A stretch of DNA of 64,000 bases from Amycolatopsis sp. cg9 (GTDB lineage: Bacteria; Actinomycetota; Actinomycetes; Mycobacteriales; Pseudonocardiaceae), in assembly GCF_041346945.1 (NCBI RefSeq), contig NZ_CP166850.1:3906001-3970000 (forward strand), in the 5' to 3' direction. The notes under the pieces were generated by a model. That model was not told where the DNA came from. It made no database searches and worked only from the letters and a program-made list of their open reading frames with translations. This document shows positions 16,233 through 25,873 of the stretch, piece after piece. The position numbers and the translations under genes were made by a program. Positions within the stretch are counted from its first letter, which is position 1, and each line of letters opens with the position of its first letter.

Positions 16233-18626
16233 TCAGACGGCCCGTGCGGTCCGGGCCGACGTGCCGGTGTTCACGTAGACGTAGAAGCTGGTCCCGGTCT
16301 CCTCCGTGCGGGTGCCGGCGGTGTTCGTGCTCCACAGCCGCAGCTGCAGGTACGAGCCGCTCGGCTGGTCGGCGGGAACCTCGAAGCCGATCGTGGCCGA
16401 GCCGTCCGCACCCGGTGCGACCGTCGTCTCCGGTCCCGTGCCCAGCGCGTAGCCGTAGGAGGCGAGGTTCGCCTGCACCGGCGTCAGGGTGCACTGGATG
16501 TGCTGCCCCGGTGCCACCGACCAGCCGGGGACGTCGCAGGAGAACCGCGGCGCCGAGTAGCTGACGTAGAACCAGTAGCCGCCCTGTTCGGAGACCGTGC
16601 CGTCGGCGAACTTCGTGGTCACGAAGATGCCGTTGGTGTACGGCACCGTCGGCGTGAAGACGACGCTCGCGGTGCCGTCCGGTCCCGCGGCCACCGTGCC
16701 CGCGGGGCCGCCGCTGAACTCGTACGAATAGCTCACCGCACCCGGGACGGGTGAGGAGAACACGAACGTCCCCGGGACGCCGACCGCGCCGGACGTGCCG
16801 CCGTCTTCGGGGTACTCGGCGCTCGTCACCTTCGGCTTGTTCGACGCGACCGAAACGTCCAGGCCGCCCCAGCCGGAGTGCTGGCCCGCCTCGGTCGTCG
16901 TGTAGCCGTAGAACGAACCGAACGGCGACGTCGTCGGCGTGACCGTCACGGTCGCGGTGCCGTCCGCGTCGAGCGGCACCGTCACCAGCGGCTCGTCGTT
17001 CCAGTGGTAGGTCAGCGAAACGGACCCGGGCAGGACGGCGCGCACCCGGAACTGCGCGGGCAGGCTCTGGGCCGGGTTCTCGGTGAGCGACTCGACCTCG
17101 GGCTCACCGGGCTCGCTGACCACCTGGGTGGTGGTTTCCGCGGTCAGGTAGCCGGTGGCGAGCCGGGCCCGCACGGCGACGTTCAGCCGGGTGAACTGCG
17201 GATCGGACGGCGTGACCGTGACGGTGGCCTTGCCGTCCGCCCCGGCCGGCACGGTCTCCTCCGGCCGGTTGTCCAGGTGGTAGGTGTAGCCGGTCACCGG
17301 GGTGGCGCCGCGCGGCGAGAAGGTGCACGTCCGCGGCACCCCGACCCAGTCGTCGAACGGCGTGCAGGTCACCCCGGGCTGGTTGGACGCGACCCAGAAA
17401 CGGTAACCGCCCGACGGGGAACGGTTGCCCGCCGCGTCGACGGACGTGGCACCGATGCCCACCGGCCCGTCGCTCGTCGGCGCGTAGCGGACCGTGGCCT
17501 TGCCGCCGCGCCGGTCGGCGGCCACGTAGCCGCCGTCCCACTCGAAGCCGACGACGTCGGTGTCACCCTTCGCGTCGAAGACGAACGTCCCGGGCACGCC
17601 GGTGCCCCCGGCTCCCGGCGGCGCCTGGGCGGCGTAGTCGGTGGAAGTGATCACCGGCGCCGCCGCGGGCGCGGTGAAGTCGGTGGTGAACTTGCAGACC
17701 GCGCTCCACGGTCCGGTGGACCCGCTGCCGTCCTTGCCCCGCACCTGCCAGGCGTAGGTGACGCCTTCGGTGACGAGCGAGCTCACCTCGGCCCACGGCT
17801 CACCGGCGCTGCCGCCGAGGTTGCCCACGGTCGTGCGCTGGTCCGGGTGGTCGGCGGGCCAGAAGGCGAACTCCGCGCTCAGGTACGCGTCGTCGGGGTC
17901 GGACACCTTGGCGCCCAGTACCACCTGCCTCGAGACGACGACGGGCTTCGACGTGCACGCCTGGTAGGTGACGCTCAGCCCGGCCGGTTTGCCCGGCGGC
18001 CGGTCGTAGCTGAAGGACAGCTTCGCCTTCGGGGCGTACTCGCGGCCGAACGCGGGGTCGTTCTGCTGCTCTTCGGGCAGCCGCAGGACGAACGTCGCCG
18101 TCGTCCGCCCGGCGTCGAGCGCGTTCTGGACCGCCGCGGTGGCCGTCCAGGTCAGCTGGTCCGAGGGGCACGACGAGTCGAGGTACGGGCCGTCCACCTT
18201 GAGCAGCTCCGCGGGCTGGCTGTTCCACGTCGGCTTCTTGGCCGGTGCGGTCAGCCACAGTTCCGTCGAACGCGGGTGGGAGCAGTCGGTGACCGCGGTT
18301 TCGCCGGTGCTGAGGTAGGCCGACTGCAGGCGGTTCCCCCGCAGCGCCGAGATGTCGAACGTGACGTAGGACTTGGCGACGTGGCCGGTGCCGCCGGCGT
18401 AGGTGTGCGCGCCGACCGGCGCGTTCCCGGCCGGGTCGACGAAACTCGCCTTCGGTACCGCCGAGTCGACGTAAGCCCACGACGACGCCGCGATCGTCGT
18501 GCTCGAGGTGGCGGCGGCCGGAGTCGCGGCGAGCACCGCGGTCCCGGCTGCGACCAGCGTCGTGCCGAGGACGAGAACGCCCGCTCTGGCGGGCAGGGAC
18601 CATCTTCGAGAGCCCAAACGGCTCAC
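16233..18626 (-). CDS. Secreted multi-domain protein: DNRLRE domain plus Ig-like repeats
   Basis: 797 aa. Arg-containing signal peptide (residues 1-40, LVLGTTLVAAGTAVLAATPAAA). Residues about 43-210 form a DNRLRE-type beta domain (YVTFDISALRGNRLQSAYL ... LTWTATAAVQNALDAG). A fibronectin-like region (PDDAYLSAEFAFWP ... TYAWQVRG) and at least four Ig-like repeats with the recurring VPAGADGKATVTVTPS pattern follow. No enzyme motif or LPxTG anchor is seen; a cell-surface or matrix adhesion role is plausible. Start: GTG 18626 has AGGGG almost touching it, which is poor spacing; TTG at codon 4 (18617) would have about 8 nt. It is downstream of the GH2 gene but separated by a hairpin. Confidence 0.8.
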   Translation of the reverse strand: MSRLGSRRWSLPARAGVLVLGTTLVAAGTAVLAATPAAATSSTTIAASSWAYVDSAVPKASFVDPAGNAPVGAHTYAGGTGHVAKSYVTFDISALRGNRLQSAYLSTGETAVTDCSHPRSTELWLTAPAKKPTWNSQPAELLKVDGPYLDSSCPSDQLTWTATAAVQNALDAGRTTATFVLRLPEEQQNDPAFGREYAPKAKLSFSYDRPPGKPAGLSVTYQACTSKPVVVSRQVVLGAKVSDPDDAYLSAEFAFWPADHPDQRTTVGNLGGSAGEPWAEVSSLVTEGVTYAWQVRGKDGSGSTGPWSAVCKFTTDFTAPAAAPVITSTDYAAQAPPGAGGTGVPGTFVFDAKGDTDVVGFEWDGGYVAADRRGGKATVRYAPTSDGPVGIGATSVDAAGNRSPSGGYRFWVASNQPGVTCTPFDDWVGVPRTCTFSPRGATPVTGYTYHLDNRPEETVPAGADGKATVTVTPSDPQFTRLNVAVRARLATGYLTAETTTQVVSEPGEPEVESLTENPAQSLPAQFRVRAVLPGSVSLTYHWNDEPLVTVPLDADGTATVTVTPTTSPFGSFYGYTTTEAGQHSGWGGLDVSVASNKPKVTSAEYPEDGGTSGAVGVPGTFVFSSPVPGAVSYSYEFSGGPAGTVAAGPDGTASVVFTPTVPYTNGIFVTTKFADGTVSEQGGYWFYVSYSAPRFSCDVPGWSVAPGQHIQCTLTPVQANLASYGYALGTGPETTVAPGADGSATIGFEVPADQPSGSYLQLRLWSTNTAGTRTEETGTSFYVYVNTGTSARTARAV

Positions 18627-18637
18627 CCCCTGGAAAA

Positions 18638-18683
18638 CGTGTGGCCCGGGAAACCGCGATCGCGGTCTCCCGGGCCGAACACG
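18638..18683. terminator. Hairpin terminator after the GH2 gene
   Basis: Arms 18643-18658 and 18661-18676 pair over 16 positions with one G-T-type mismatch; a further 5 bp (18638-18642 with 18679-18683) pairs beyond a 2-nt bulge. It lies between the GH2 stop (18707) and the next gene start (18626), both on the minus strand. Confidence 0.7.
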
Positions 18684-18706
18684 CCCAGGCAGTGCTTCCG
18701 GTTGCC

Positions 18707-21208
18707 TTACTTCCCGCTGCTGTACAACGCGCTCACGTCCGCGTCGGACAGCGCCCGGTCGTAGACGTGGACCTGGTCCACGGCGCCGTTGAGGTAGTCG
18801 ACCGGGTTGCCGCCGTACTTGCCGCGGCCGATCACCGTGTGGCCCGTCGAACTGTCGCCGAGGCAGACGCTCTTCGTGGCCGCCAGCTGACCGTCGACGT
18901 ACAGCTTCAGCGTTCCAGCGGCGGCGTCACGGACGCCGACGACGTGGTACCAGCGGTTCGCTTCCGGGGCCGTGGGCGCCAGGGCCCGCGTGCCCACGAA
19001 GCTCATCGCGAGCCGGTGGTCCTGACCGGAGTACTGCAGGAAGAACGCGCTGGTGCTGTCGCCGTCCTGGCTCACCACGGTCTGGAAGCCGTCGCCGAGG
19101 GCGTTGAACTTCACCCACGCCGCCGCGCTGTAGCTGCCTTCGGTGTTCACCAGCGCGGCACCCGTGTCGGCGTACTGGCCCGACCCGTTCACCGCCAGCG
19201 CCGAACCGCTCTTGCCCGCCGTCCAGGACGCGCCGCCGACGAGCGTGGCGTCGTGGTCGCCGACCGAGTCCGCGGCCGTCGTGCCGGTGTTCTCGTCGAA
19301 CCCGTAGGCCGCGATGCCGTCGATGCCCGGCGTGCCCGCGGGTACCGGAGGCCCGGACGTGACGGGCGCTCCCGTCGCACCCTTGATGACGGCCAGGTTC
19401 GCCGCGCGGACCGCCGCGAAGTCCATCTTCTTCACCTGCCGGTCGTAGGTGAAGAAGCCGTTGACCTCCTTCTCGACGTCGGTGGTCTGCGTGTAGACGC
19501 CGGCCGAAACGCCGCACCGCTGGGCGACCAGCAGCAGGCGCTGCTGGAGTTCGCCGTAGCGCCGGGTCAGCGTCGCGCTGTCGGGCTCCATCTCGTAGGC
19601 GAAGCTGCCCGCCGGGTCGAACTCGTGCCCGGCGACCTTGAGGCCGAGGCCGCCGTACTCGCCGTCGACCGCCGCGCGCGTCCCGGCCTGCATCGGCGTG
19701 CCGGGCCCGGTGTAGGTGTGGTCGTCGTAGATGTCGCCCTTGCCGCTGTCCGGTTCGGACCGGCAGCAGTTGACGCCGGACTCGGCGTTGACGAGCCGCG
19801 AGGGATCCCAGGACTTGACCTCGTCGGCGATCCGGCCGACTTCGTAGTCGCCCCAGCCCTCGTTGAACGGCACCCAGGTGACGATCGACGGGAAGCTGCG
19901 GTGCTGGTCGATCATCCGCTTCATCTCGGACTCGTAGTTGACGCGCGAAGCCGCGGTCGGCTCGACGTCGTCCTTCATCGCCGGCATGTCCTGCCACACC
20001 AGCAACCCGAGCTTGTCGGCGTAGTAGTACCAGCGGTCCGGCTCGACCTTGATGTGCTTGCGCACCATGTTGAAGCCGAGCGCCTTCTCCTGCTCCAGGT
20101 CGAACTTCAGCGCCGCGTCGGTCGGCGCGGTGTAGATGCCGTCCGGCCAGAAGCCCTGGTCGAGCGGGCCGACCTGCATGACGAACTTGCCGTTCAGCAG
20201 CATCCGCTGCTTGCCGTCGGCGGTCTTGCCGACGCCGATCGACCGGATGCCGAAGTACGAACCGACCTCGTCCCCGCCCGACAGCTTCACGCGCAGGTCG
20301 TAGAGGAACGGGTCGTCCGGCGACCACAGGTGCGGCCGGTCCACCTTGAGCTTCAACGGCTTGTTCGCGTCGCCGGACACCCGCCCGACCGGGCGGCCGT
20401 GGTCGTAGGCGACGGCCTCGACGCGCTGCTTCACCGGGCCGCCGACCACGGCGTTCACCGTGACCGACCCGCTCGCGACGTCGGGGGTGACGTCGAGCCG
20501 GTCGATCCGCGCGGACGCCACCGGCTCCAGCCACACGGTCTGCCAGATGCCGGACGACGGCGTGTAGAAGATGCCGTCGCCGGGCCGGCGCTGCTTGCCG
20601 ATCGGCTGCCCGCCCTGGTCGTTCGGGTCGGCGACGCCGACGACGACTTCCTGGGACTTCGCCGTGGTCAGCGCGTCGGTGACGTCGACGGACCAGGCGT
20701 CGTAGCCGCCGGTGTGGCGGCCGACGGTCTTGCCGTTGACGATCACCGTGGCGTCGTAGTCGACGGCCTGGAAGTGCAGCAGGAGCCGCTGGCCGCCCTT
20801 GCCGACCTGCCAGGTCTTCGGGACCTCGAACGTGCGGCGGTACCACATGTTCGTTTCGTGGCGCATGATCCCGGACAGCGCGGACTCGACCGGGTACGGC
20901 ACGAGGATCCGCTCGCCGAGCGTCTTGCCGACCGGGGCGGCCTCACCCGGGGTCGCCTTGGCGAACTCCCAGACGCCGTTGAGGTTCTGCCACTTGTCGC
21001 GCGTCAGCTGGGGTCGCGGGTAGTCGGGGAGGGCGTTCGTGGGCGAGACGTCCTTCGTCCAGGGCGTCGACAGCGGCGGGGTGAGCCGTTGCCACTGGGG
21101 TGCGTCGGCGGCGCTCGCCGCGGGTGCGGTGCCGAGGCCGGCGACCGCGACGGCGAACGCCGCGGCGGCGGTCAGCCATCTCCGGGATTTTCGGGCCGGG
21201 CGGAACAT
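18707..21208 (-). CDS. Secreted GH2-family glycosidase with C-terminal LamG domain
   Basis: 833 aa from ATG 21208 with AGGAGGT upstream. Signal peptide to about residue 33. GH2 order: sugar-binding jelly roll (WQNLNGVWEFAKA ... WYRRTFEVP), Ig-like middle, TIM barrel with acid/base Glu450 in PFNEGWGDYE and nucleophile Glu517 in AVDGEYGG. A LamG/concanavalin-like domain (about residues 645-833) follows a short linker. GH2 covers beta-galactosidases, glucuronidases, mannosidases and, in Streptomyces, beta-D-galactofuranosidases; activity cannot be fixed by motif. It is the last gene of the minus-strand run from the YtfQ-like transporter (30 nt behind the permease), so it probably releases that transporter's sugar outside the cell. 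Confidence 0.88.
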   Translation of the reverse strand: MFRPARKSRRWLTAAAAFAVAVAGLGTAPAASAADAPQWQRLTPPLSTPWTKDVSPTNALPDYPRPQLTRDKWQNLNGVWEFAKATPGEAAPVGKTLGERILVPYPVESALSGIMRHETNMWYRRTFEVPKTWQVGKGGQRLLLHFQAVDYDATVIVNGKTVGRHTGGYDAWSVDVTDALTTAKSQEVVVGVADPNDQGGQPIGKQRRPGDGIFYTPSSGIWQTVWLEPVASARIDRLDVTPDVASGSVTVNAVVGGPVKQRVEAVAYDHGRPVGRVSGDANKPLKLKVDRPHLWSPDDPFLYDLRVKLSGGDEVGSYFGIRSIGVGKTADGKQRMLLNGKFVMQVGPLDQGFWPDGIYTAPTDAALKFDLEQEKALGFNMVRKHIKVEPDRWYYYADKLGLLVWQDMPAMKDDVEPTAASRVNYESEMKRMIDQHRSFPSIVTWVPFNEGWGDYEVGRIADEVKSWDPSRLVNAESGVNCCRSEPDSGKGDIYDDHTYTGPGTPMQAGTRAAVDGEYGGLGLKVAGHEFDPAGSFAYEMEPDSATLTRRYGELQQRLLLVAQRCGVSAGVYTQTTDVEKEVNGFFTYDRQVKKMDFAAVRAANLAVIKGATGAPVTSGPPVPAGTPGIDGIAAYGFDENTGTTAADSVGDHDATLVGGASWTAGKSGSALAVNGSGQYADTGAALVNTEGSYSAAAWVKFNALGDGFQTVVSQDGDSTSAFFLQYSGQDHRLAMSFVGTRALAPTAPEANRWYHVVGVRDAAAGTLKLYVDGQLAATKSVCLGDSSTGHTVIGRGKYGGNPVDYLNGAVDQVHVYDRALSDADVSALYSSGK

Positions 21209-21237
21209 CGTTGAGACCTCCTGAGGGGGGACGGGGC

Positions 21238-22212
21238 TCAGCGGGTTCGGGAACGCGCCAGCAGGCGCTGGATCACCACGACGACGAGCAGGAAGGCCCC
21301 GCTCACCACCGTCTGGTAGTTGGAGTCGAGGGTGCCGATCTGGTTGATGACGTTCTGGATGAGCGTGCGCAGCAGCACGCCGACGAGCGTGCCGATGATG
21401 GTCCCGGCGCCGCCGGTGAGCAGCGTGCCGCCGATGACGACGACGGAGATCGCGTCCAGTTCGGTGCCGACGCCGATCACCGTGACGCCGGACTGCAGGT
21501 ACGCGGCGGTGAGCACGCCCGCGAACCCGGCCAGCGCGCCGCTGAGCGTGTAGAGGCTGATCTTGGTGCGGGCCACCGGCAGGCCCATCAGCAGCGCGGA
21601 CTGCTCGGCACCGCCGATGGCGAACACCGACTGGCCGAACCGGGTGCGGCGCAGCAGGAGCCCGCCGAGCGCGAACAGGATCAGCGTCAGGTACACCGGG
21701 ACGCCGACGCCGAAGATCGTGCCCTGGCCCAGCCAGAGGAACGCCGAGCCGGGGTCCACTTTGTACGTCGTCGCGCCTTCGGACGTCAGTGCGAGCAGCA
21801 GCCCCCTGGCGAACAGGAGCGACGCCAGCGTCACGATGAACGGCGCCATCCCGGTGCGCGCGATGAGCAGGCCGTTGACCAGCCCGATCAGGGAACACAC
21901 GGCCAGCGGCAGCAGGATCGCGACGAAGATGCCGTACTGCGCGCCCCACGCGGCCAGGACGCCGCCGAGCGCGTAGTTCGAGCCGACCGACAGGTCGATG
22001 CCGCCGGAGATGATCACGAACGTCATGCCCAGCGCGATCACCGCGAGGAACGACCCTTGCAGCACCAGGCTGCGCAGGTTGTCCGCGGTGCCGAAGTGCG
22101 GGAACGCGAACCACGACGCGGCGAGGCCGAGCACGAGCACGACGGCCGCGCCCTGGCGCTGCAGGACACCCGCGAACGCCGCGTTGCGGGCCTGGGTCTG
22201 GGTCGCGGTCAT
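21238..22212 (-). CDS. Sugar ABC transporter permease, YjfF-type
   Basis: 324 aa, multi-spanning. Family signatures: ALGMTFVIISGGIDLSVGSNYALGG and AISVVVIGGTLLTGGAGTIIGTLVG, as in the ribose/galactofuranose permease family. Its ATG overlaps the stop of the other permease (22209-22212). Two non-identical permeases plus one double-NBD ATPase is the layout of the YtfQRT-YjfF galactofuranose system. Confidence 0.85.
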   Translation of the reverse strand: MTATQTQARNAAFAGVLQRQGAAVVLVLGLAASWFAFPHFGTADNLRSLVLQGSFLAVIALGMTFVIISGGIDLSVGSNYALGGVLAAWGAQYGIFVAILLPLAVCSLIGLVNGLLIARTGMAPFIVTLASLLFARGLLLALTSEGATTYKVDPGSAFLWLGQGTIFGVGVPVYLTLILFALGGLLLRRTRFGQSVFAIGGAEQSALLMGLPVARTKISLYTLSGALAGFAGVLTAAYLQSGVTVIGVGTELDAISVVVIGGTLLTGGAGTIIGTLVGVLLRTLIQNVINQIGTLDSNYQTVVSGAFLLVVVVIQRLLARSRTR

Positions 22213-23171
22213 CGGCTGCTCCGCTCACGCGCGACGTAGACCGCGACGACGATGATGGCCGCCTGGACCATCTGCGCGGTGGAGTCGGGCAGGTTGTGCT
22301 TGATCAGGGTGGCCTGGACGAGCTGCATGAGCAGTGCGCCGAACACGGTGCCGAGCACGCGGACCCGGCCGCCGGTCAGCGGCGTGCCGCCGACGACGAC
22401 CGCGGTGATCGCGGACAGCTCCATCAGCAGGCCGACGTCGCTCGGATCGCTCGCGCCCAGCCGCGACGTCGCCAGTACGCCGGCGATCGCCGCCAGTGCC
22501 CCGGAAATCACGTAGACGCTGATGAGCACGCGCTTGACCGGCAGCCCGGCCAGGGTGCTCGCGGCGCGGTTGCCGCCGGTCGCGACCAGGTGCCTGCCGA
22601 ACGTCGTGCGCTGCACGACCAGCCCCGCCAGCACGGCGAGCACGCCCGCGACGATCACCATGATCGGCACGCCGAGGACGTCCCCGGTACCCAGCTCCAG
22701 GAAGTCCGGGTTGCGCACCTGCACGAGCTGGCCGTGGGCGATGACCAGCGCGAGCCCCCGCCCGCCGACGAGCAGCGCCAGGGTCGCGATGATCGGCTGG
22801 ATCCCCAGGTACGCCACCAGGTACCCGCTGAACAGGCCGGACACGATCCCGGCGATGACGGCGACGATGATCGCCATCAGCGGGCCCGCGCCGAGGTAGA
22901 GCGGGATGAGCGCGGCGGCGATCGACATCACCGAGCCGACCGACAGGTCGATGCCCTCGGTGCCGATCACCAGCGCCATGCCGAGCGCGACGATGCAGAC
23001 CGGCGCCGCCTGCACCAGCTGGGTGCGGAAGTTGGCCGCGGACAGGAAGTTCTCGGTGAAGGCCACGTTGAACAGCAGCAGCACGACGACGGCCAGGTAG
23101 ACGCCGTAGTTCTGCAGCCACGCCGTGACTTTCGCGCGGTCGGGAGTCTTGGTCAGGGTGGCGCTAGACAT
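22209..23171 (-). CDS. Sugar ABC transporter permease, YtfT-type
   Basis: 320 aa. Contains ALGMALVIGTEGIDLSVGSVMSIAAALIP and the cytoplasmic-loop motif AVVVGGTPLTGGRVRVLGTVFGALL. Forms the membrane channel together with the YjfF-like subunit. It overlaps the ATPase stop by 8 nt (23164-23171). Its first 20 residues (SSATLTKTPDRAKVTAWLQN) are a cytoplasmic lead. Confidence 0.85.
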   Translation of the reverse strand: MSSATLTKTPDRAKVTAWLQNYGVYLAVVVLLLFNVAFTENFLSAANFRTQLVQAAPVCIVALGMALVIGTEGIDLSVGSVMSIAAALIPLYLGAGPLMAIIVAVIAGIVSGLFSGYLVAYLGIQPIIATLALLVGGRGLALVIAHGQLVQVRNPDFLELGTGDVLGVPIMVIVAGVLAVLAGLVVQRTTFGRHLVATGGNRAASTLAGLPVKRVLISVYVISGALAAIAGVLATSRLGASDPSDVGLLMELSAITAVVVGGTPLTGGRVRVLGTVFGALLMQLVQATLIKHNLPDSTAQMVQAAIIVVAVYVARERSSR

Positions 23172-24720
23172 CGTTGTCAGCCTCGGCTGCGATCGCGGTC
23201 AAGACGTTCTCCTCGGTGATGCGGTCGCCGGTCAGCTCGCCGACGACCGAGCCGTCGCGCAGCACGACCACGCGGTCGGAGCCGTCGATCAGCTCTTCCA
23301 GTTCGGACGAGATGAGCAGCACGCCGAGCCCTTCCTGCGCGAGTTCGTCGATCAGCGCCTGGACTTCGGCCTTGGCGCCGACGTCGATGCCGCGCGTCGG
23401 TTCGTCGAGGAGCAGGATCTTCGGGCCGGTGGCGAGCCAGCGGGCGAGCAGTACCTTCTGCTGGTTGCCGCCGGACAGCTCGGACACCTTCTGCTCCGGG
23501 CTCGCGGCCTTGATCCGCAGGCGGTCCATGAAGATCTTGACGACCTTGTCCTGCTTGGCCTTGCTGACGATGCCGAACGGCGAGAGCGTCGGCAGCGCGG
23601 CGAGCACGATGTTCTCGCGCACGGACAGGTTCGGGATGATCCCGTCGGACTTGCGGTCTTCGGCCAGCAGCGCGATCCCGGCCCGCATGGCGGCCTTGAT
23701 CTTGCCCTTCTTGAGCGGTTTCCCGGCCAGCAGCACGGAACCGCCGTCGAGGGGGAACGCCCCGACGATGGCCCGCGCGGTCTCGCTGCGGCCGGAGCCG
23801 AGCAGGCCGGCGAGGCCGACGACCTCGCCGGGCCGGATGCTCACCGAAACGTCGTGCAGCTTGCGCAGGCCGGACAGGTGCTCCGCCTTGAGCAGCGGTT
23901 CGCGCTCGACGTCGTGCTCCTCGCCGAACGCCGTGACGCCCTCTTCGCGGATCTGCTTGATCTCCCGGCCGAGCATCTTGGACACGAGCTCGATGCGCGG
24001 CAGGTCCTTGAGCGGTCCACTGTGGACGACTCGGCCGTCGCGCAGCACGGTGACGCTTTCGCAGACCCGGTACAGCTCGTCCATCCGGTGGCTGACGTAG
24101 ACGATCGCGATGCCTTCGGCGTGCAACCGGTGCAGCACCTCGAAGAGCGTCTCGACCTCGCGCGGCTCGAGCGACGACGTCGGTTCGTCCATGATGACGA
24201 CCTTGGCGTCGGTCGAGACCGCGCGGGCGAGCGCGACCATCTGCTGCGCGCCGACGCCCAGGGTGTGCAGCGGGCGCTTGACGTCGTCGTCGATGCCGTA
24301 GCCCTTGAGCAGCTCGCGGGCGTCGGCGTACATCTTCGACCAGTCGACGAGCCCCGCCTTGGTGCGCGGCTCGCGGCCGAGGAAGACGTTGCCGGCGATG
24401 CTCATCAGCGGGACGAGGTTGACCTCCTGGTAGATCGTGGAGATCCCGGCGCGTTGCGCGTCGATCGGGCGCTTGAACGCCACCGGCTCGCCGAGGTGGC
24501 GCACCTCGCCCTCGTCGGGCTGGTAGACGCCGGTGAGCACCTTGATCAGCGTGGACTTGCCGGCGCCGTTCTCGCCGACCAGCGCGTGCACCTCGCCCGG
24601 CCGCAGCGCGAAGCTGACGTCGTCGAGCGCGAGGGTGCCGGGGAACCGCTTGGTCACCCCGGCCACCTCGAGCACCGGTGCGGTCGTCATGGCGACGTCC
24701 TCTTCGGTGGCTGCCGTCAT
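23164..24720 (-). CDS. Sugar ABC transporter ATP-binding protein, YtfR-type (two NBDs)
   Basis: 518 aa. N-terminal NBD has Walker A GENGAGKST, a Q-loop in YQEVNLVP and Walker B VVIMDEPTSSLEP; its signature motif is replaced by LGVGAQQMVALARA. The C-terminal NBD has the weak P-loop GLLGSGRSE, signature LSGGNQQKVLLARW and Walker B ILLLDEPTRGIDVG, the usual asymmetry of RbsA/MglA/YtfR proteins. Start: ATG 24720 overlaps the TGA of the binding-protein gene, so it is preferred over the in-frame ATG 24690. Confidence 0.9.
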   Translation of the reverse strand: MTAATEEDVAMTTAPVLEVAGVTKRFPGTLALDDVSFALRPGEVHALVGENGAGKSTLIKVLTGVYQPDEGEVRHLGEPVAFKRPIDAQRAGISTIYQEVNLVPLMSIAGNVFLGREPRTKAGLVDWSKMYADARELLKGYGIDDDVKRPLHTLGVGAQQMVALARAVSTDAKVVIMDEPTSSLEPREVETLFEVLHRLHAEGIAIVYVSHRMDELYRVCESVTVLRDGRVVHSGPLKDLPRIELVSKMLGREIKQIREEGVTAFGEEHDVEREPLLKAEHLSGLRKLHDVSVSIRPGEVVGLAGLLGSGRSETARAIVGAFPLDGGSVLLAGKPLKKGKIKAAMRAGIALLAEDRKSDGIIPNLSVRENIVLAALPTLSPFGIVSKAKQDKVVKIFMDRLRIKAASPEQKVSELSGGNQQKVLLARWLATGPKILLLDEPTRGIDVGAKAEVQALIDELAQEGLGVLLISSELEELIDGSDRVVVLRDGSVVGELTGDRITEENVLTAIAAEADNDV

Positions 24721-25796
24721 CAGTACGCGTTCCCGACCTTCTGCGACGCGTTGGTCTCGTCGTACTGGTCGTCGGTGATCACGATGCTGGCCGGGATCGC
24801 CTCGCCGCTCTCGAACTTCTGCAGCGTCTGGAAGGCCAGCGGGCCGAAGCGCGGGTTGGACTCGATCACGGCGTTGTAGCTGCCGTCGGCGATGAGCTGC
24901 ACGGCGTTGCGGGTGCCGTCGATCGAGACGACCTTGACGTCCTTGCCCGGCGTCTTGCCCGCGGTCTTGAGCGCGTTGACCGCGCCGACGCCCATCTCGT
25001 CGTTCTCGGCGTACACCGCGGTGATGTCCGGGTGGCTCTGGATGAGCTGCTCCATCACGGCCTGGCCCTTGGAGCGGTCGAACTCGCCGGTCTGCTCGGC
25101 GACCACGGACAGCCCGGCCGTCTTGGCCAACTCGTCCTTGAAGCCGGAGGTGCGGTCGGTGGTGACGTTGTTGCCGGACGCGCCGAGCAGGATCGCGACC
25201 TTGCCGGTGCCGCCGGTGACCCGCGCCATCTCCTGCGCGGCGCGCTTGCCCTGCTCGACGAAGTTGGAGCCGATGAAGGTCAGGTAGTCCGTGCACGGCT
25301 GCGACGTCACCTTGCGGTCGATGGTGACGACCGGGACCTTCTTGGCCTTGGCGGCGTCGAGCGCCGGCTGGAGGCCGTCGGAGTTCAGCGGCGCGACGAC
25401 GAGCAGCTGGGCGCCGCGGTCGAGCATCGACTTGATGTCGCTGATCTGCTTGTTGAGGTCGCTCTGGGCGTTGGTGACGAGCAGCTTGTCGCTCGCGATG
25501 CCGAGCTTGGCGGCTTCGTCCTTGATGGACTGCGTCTCGGCGATCCGGAACGGGTTGGCTTCCTTTTCGGACTGGGAGAAACCCACGACCGCGGTCTTGA
25601 GGTCGACCTTGGGGTAGCCGGTCTTTTCGAGCGTGCAGCCGTCGGCGCTCGGCGCGACGGACTGGGCGCTCGCGGCGGGGCCGCCGCCGCTGGCGGGGGC
25701 GGCCGGGGTCTCTTCCCGGCTGGTGCAGGAGGTGAGCGTGAGCGCGGCGGCGGCCGCGGTGGCGACGACCAGGAGGGGACGGGTGGACAGCGGCAC
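24720..25796 (-). CDS. Sugar-binding lipoprotein, YtfQ-like (candidate galactofuranose binder)
   Basis: 358 aa. Lipobox LTSC with Cys24 gives a lipid-anchored extracellular receptor. The mature part is a type I periplasmic-binding fold: TAVVGFSQSEKEANPFRIAETQSIKDEA, VVAPLNSDGLQPALDAAKAKKVPVVTIDR and CTDYLTFIGSNFVEQG. The opening VGFSQ...NPFR and the DYLTFIGSN segment closely resemble E. coli YtfQ, which binds galactofuranose; sugar specificity here is inference. GTG 25796 has GAGGAG upstream. First gene of the transporter operon, divergent from a LacI regulator with an operator between them. Confidence 0.85.
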   Translation of the reverse strand: MPLSTRPLLVVATAAAAALTLTSCTSREETPAAPASGGGPAASAQSVAPSADGCTLEKTGYPKVDLKTAVVGFSQSEKEANPFRIAETQSIKDEAAKLGIASDKLLVTNAQSDLNKQISDIKSMLDRGAQLLVVAPLNSDGLQPALDAAKAKKVPVVTIDRKVTSQPCTDYLTFIGSNFVEQGKRAAQEMARVTGGTGKVAILLGASGNNVTTDRTSGFKDELAKTAGLSVVAEQTGEFDRSKGQAVMEQLIQSHPDITAVYAENDEMGVGAVNALKTAGKTPGKDVKVVSIDGTRNAVQLIADGSYNAVIESNPRFGPLAFQTLQKFESGEAIPASIVITDDQYDETNASQKVGNAY

Positions 25797-25873
25797 GGTG
25801 ACTCCTCGGGCAGCGACGGTGGTGGCCCGCTCACCGGGGTGATCGGAGTCACCGCGGGAGCCTTGAGGTACTT

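Noticed and set aside
18641..21214. 857-codon open frame on the plus strand opposite the GH2 gene
   Set aside because: It is the antisense of a gene with intact catalytic motifs; its translation is Arg/Val/Asp-rich without domains, as expected for the GC-rich reverse frame.
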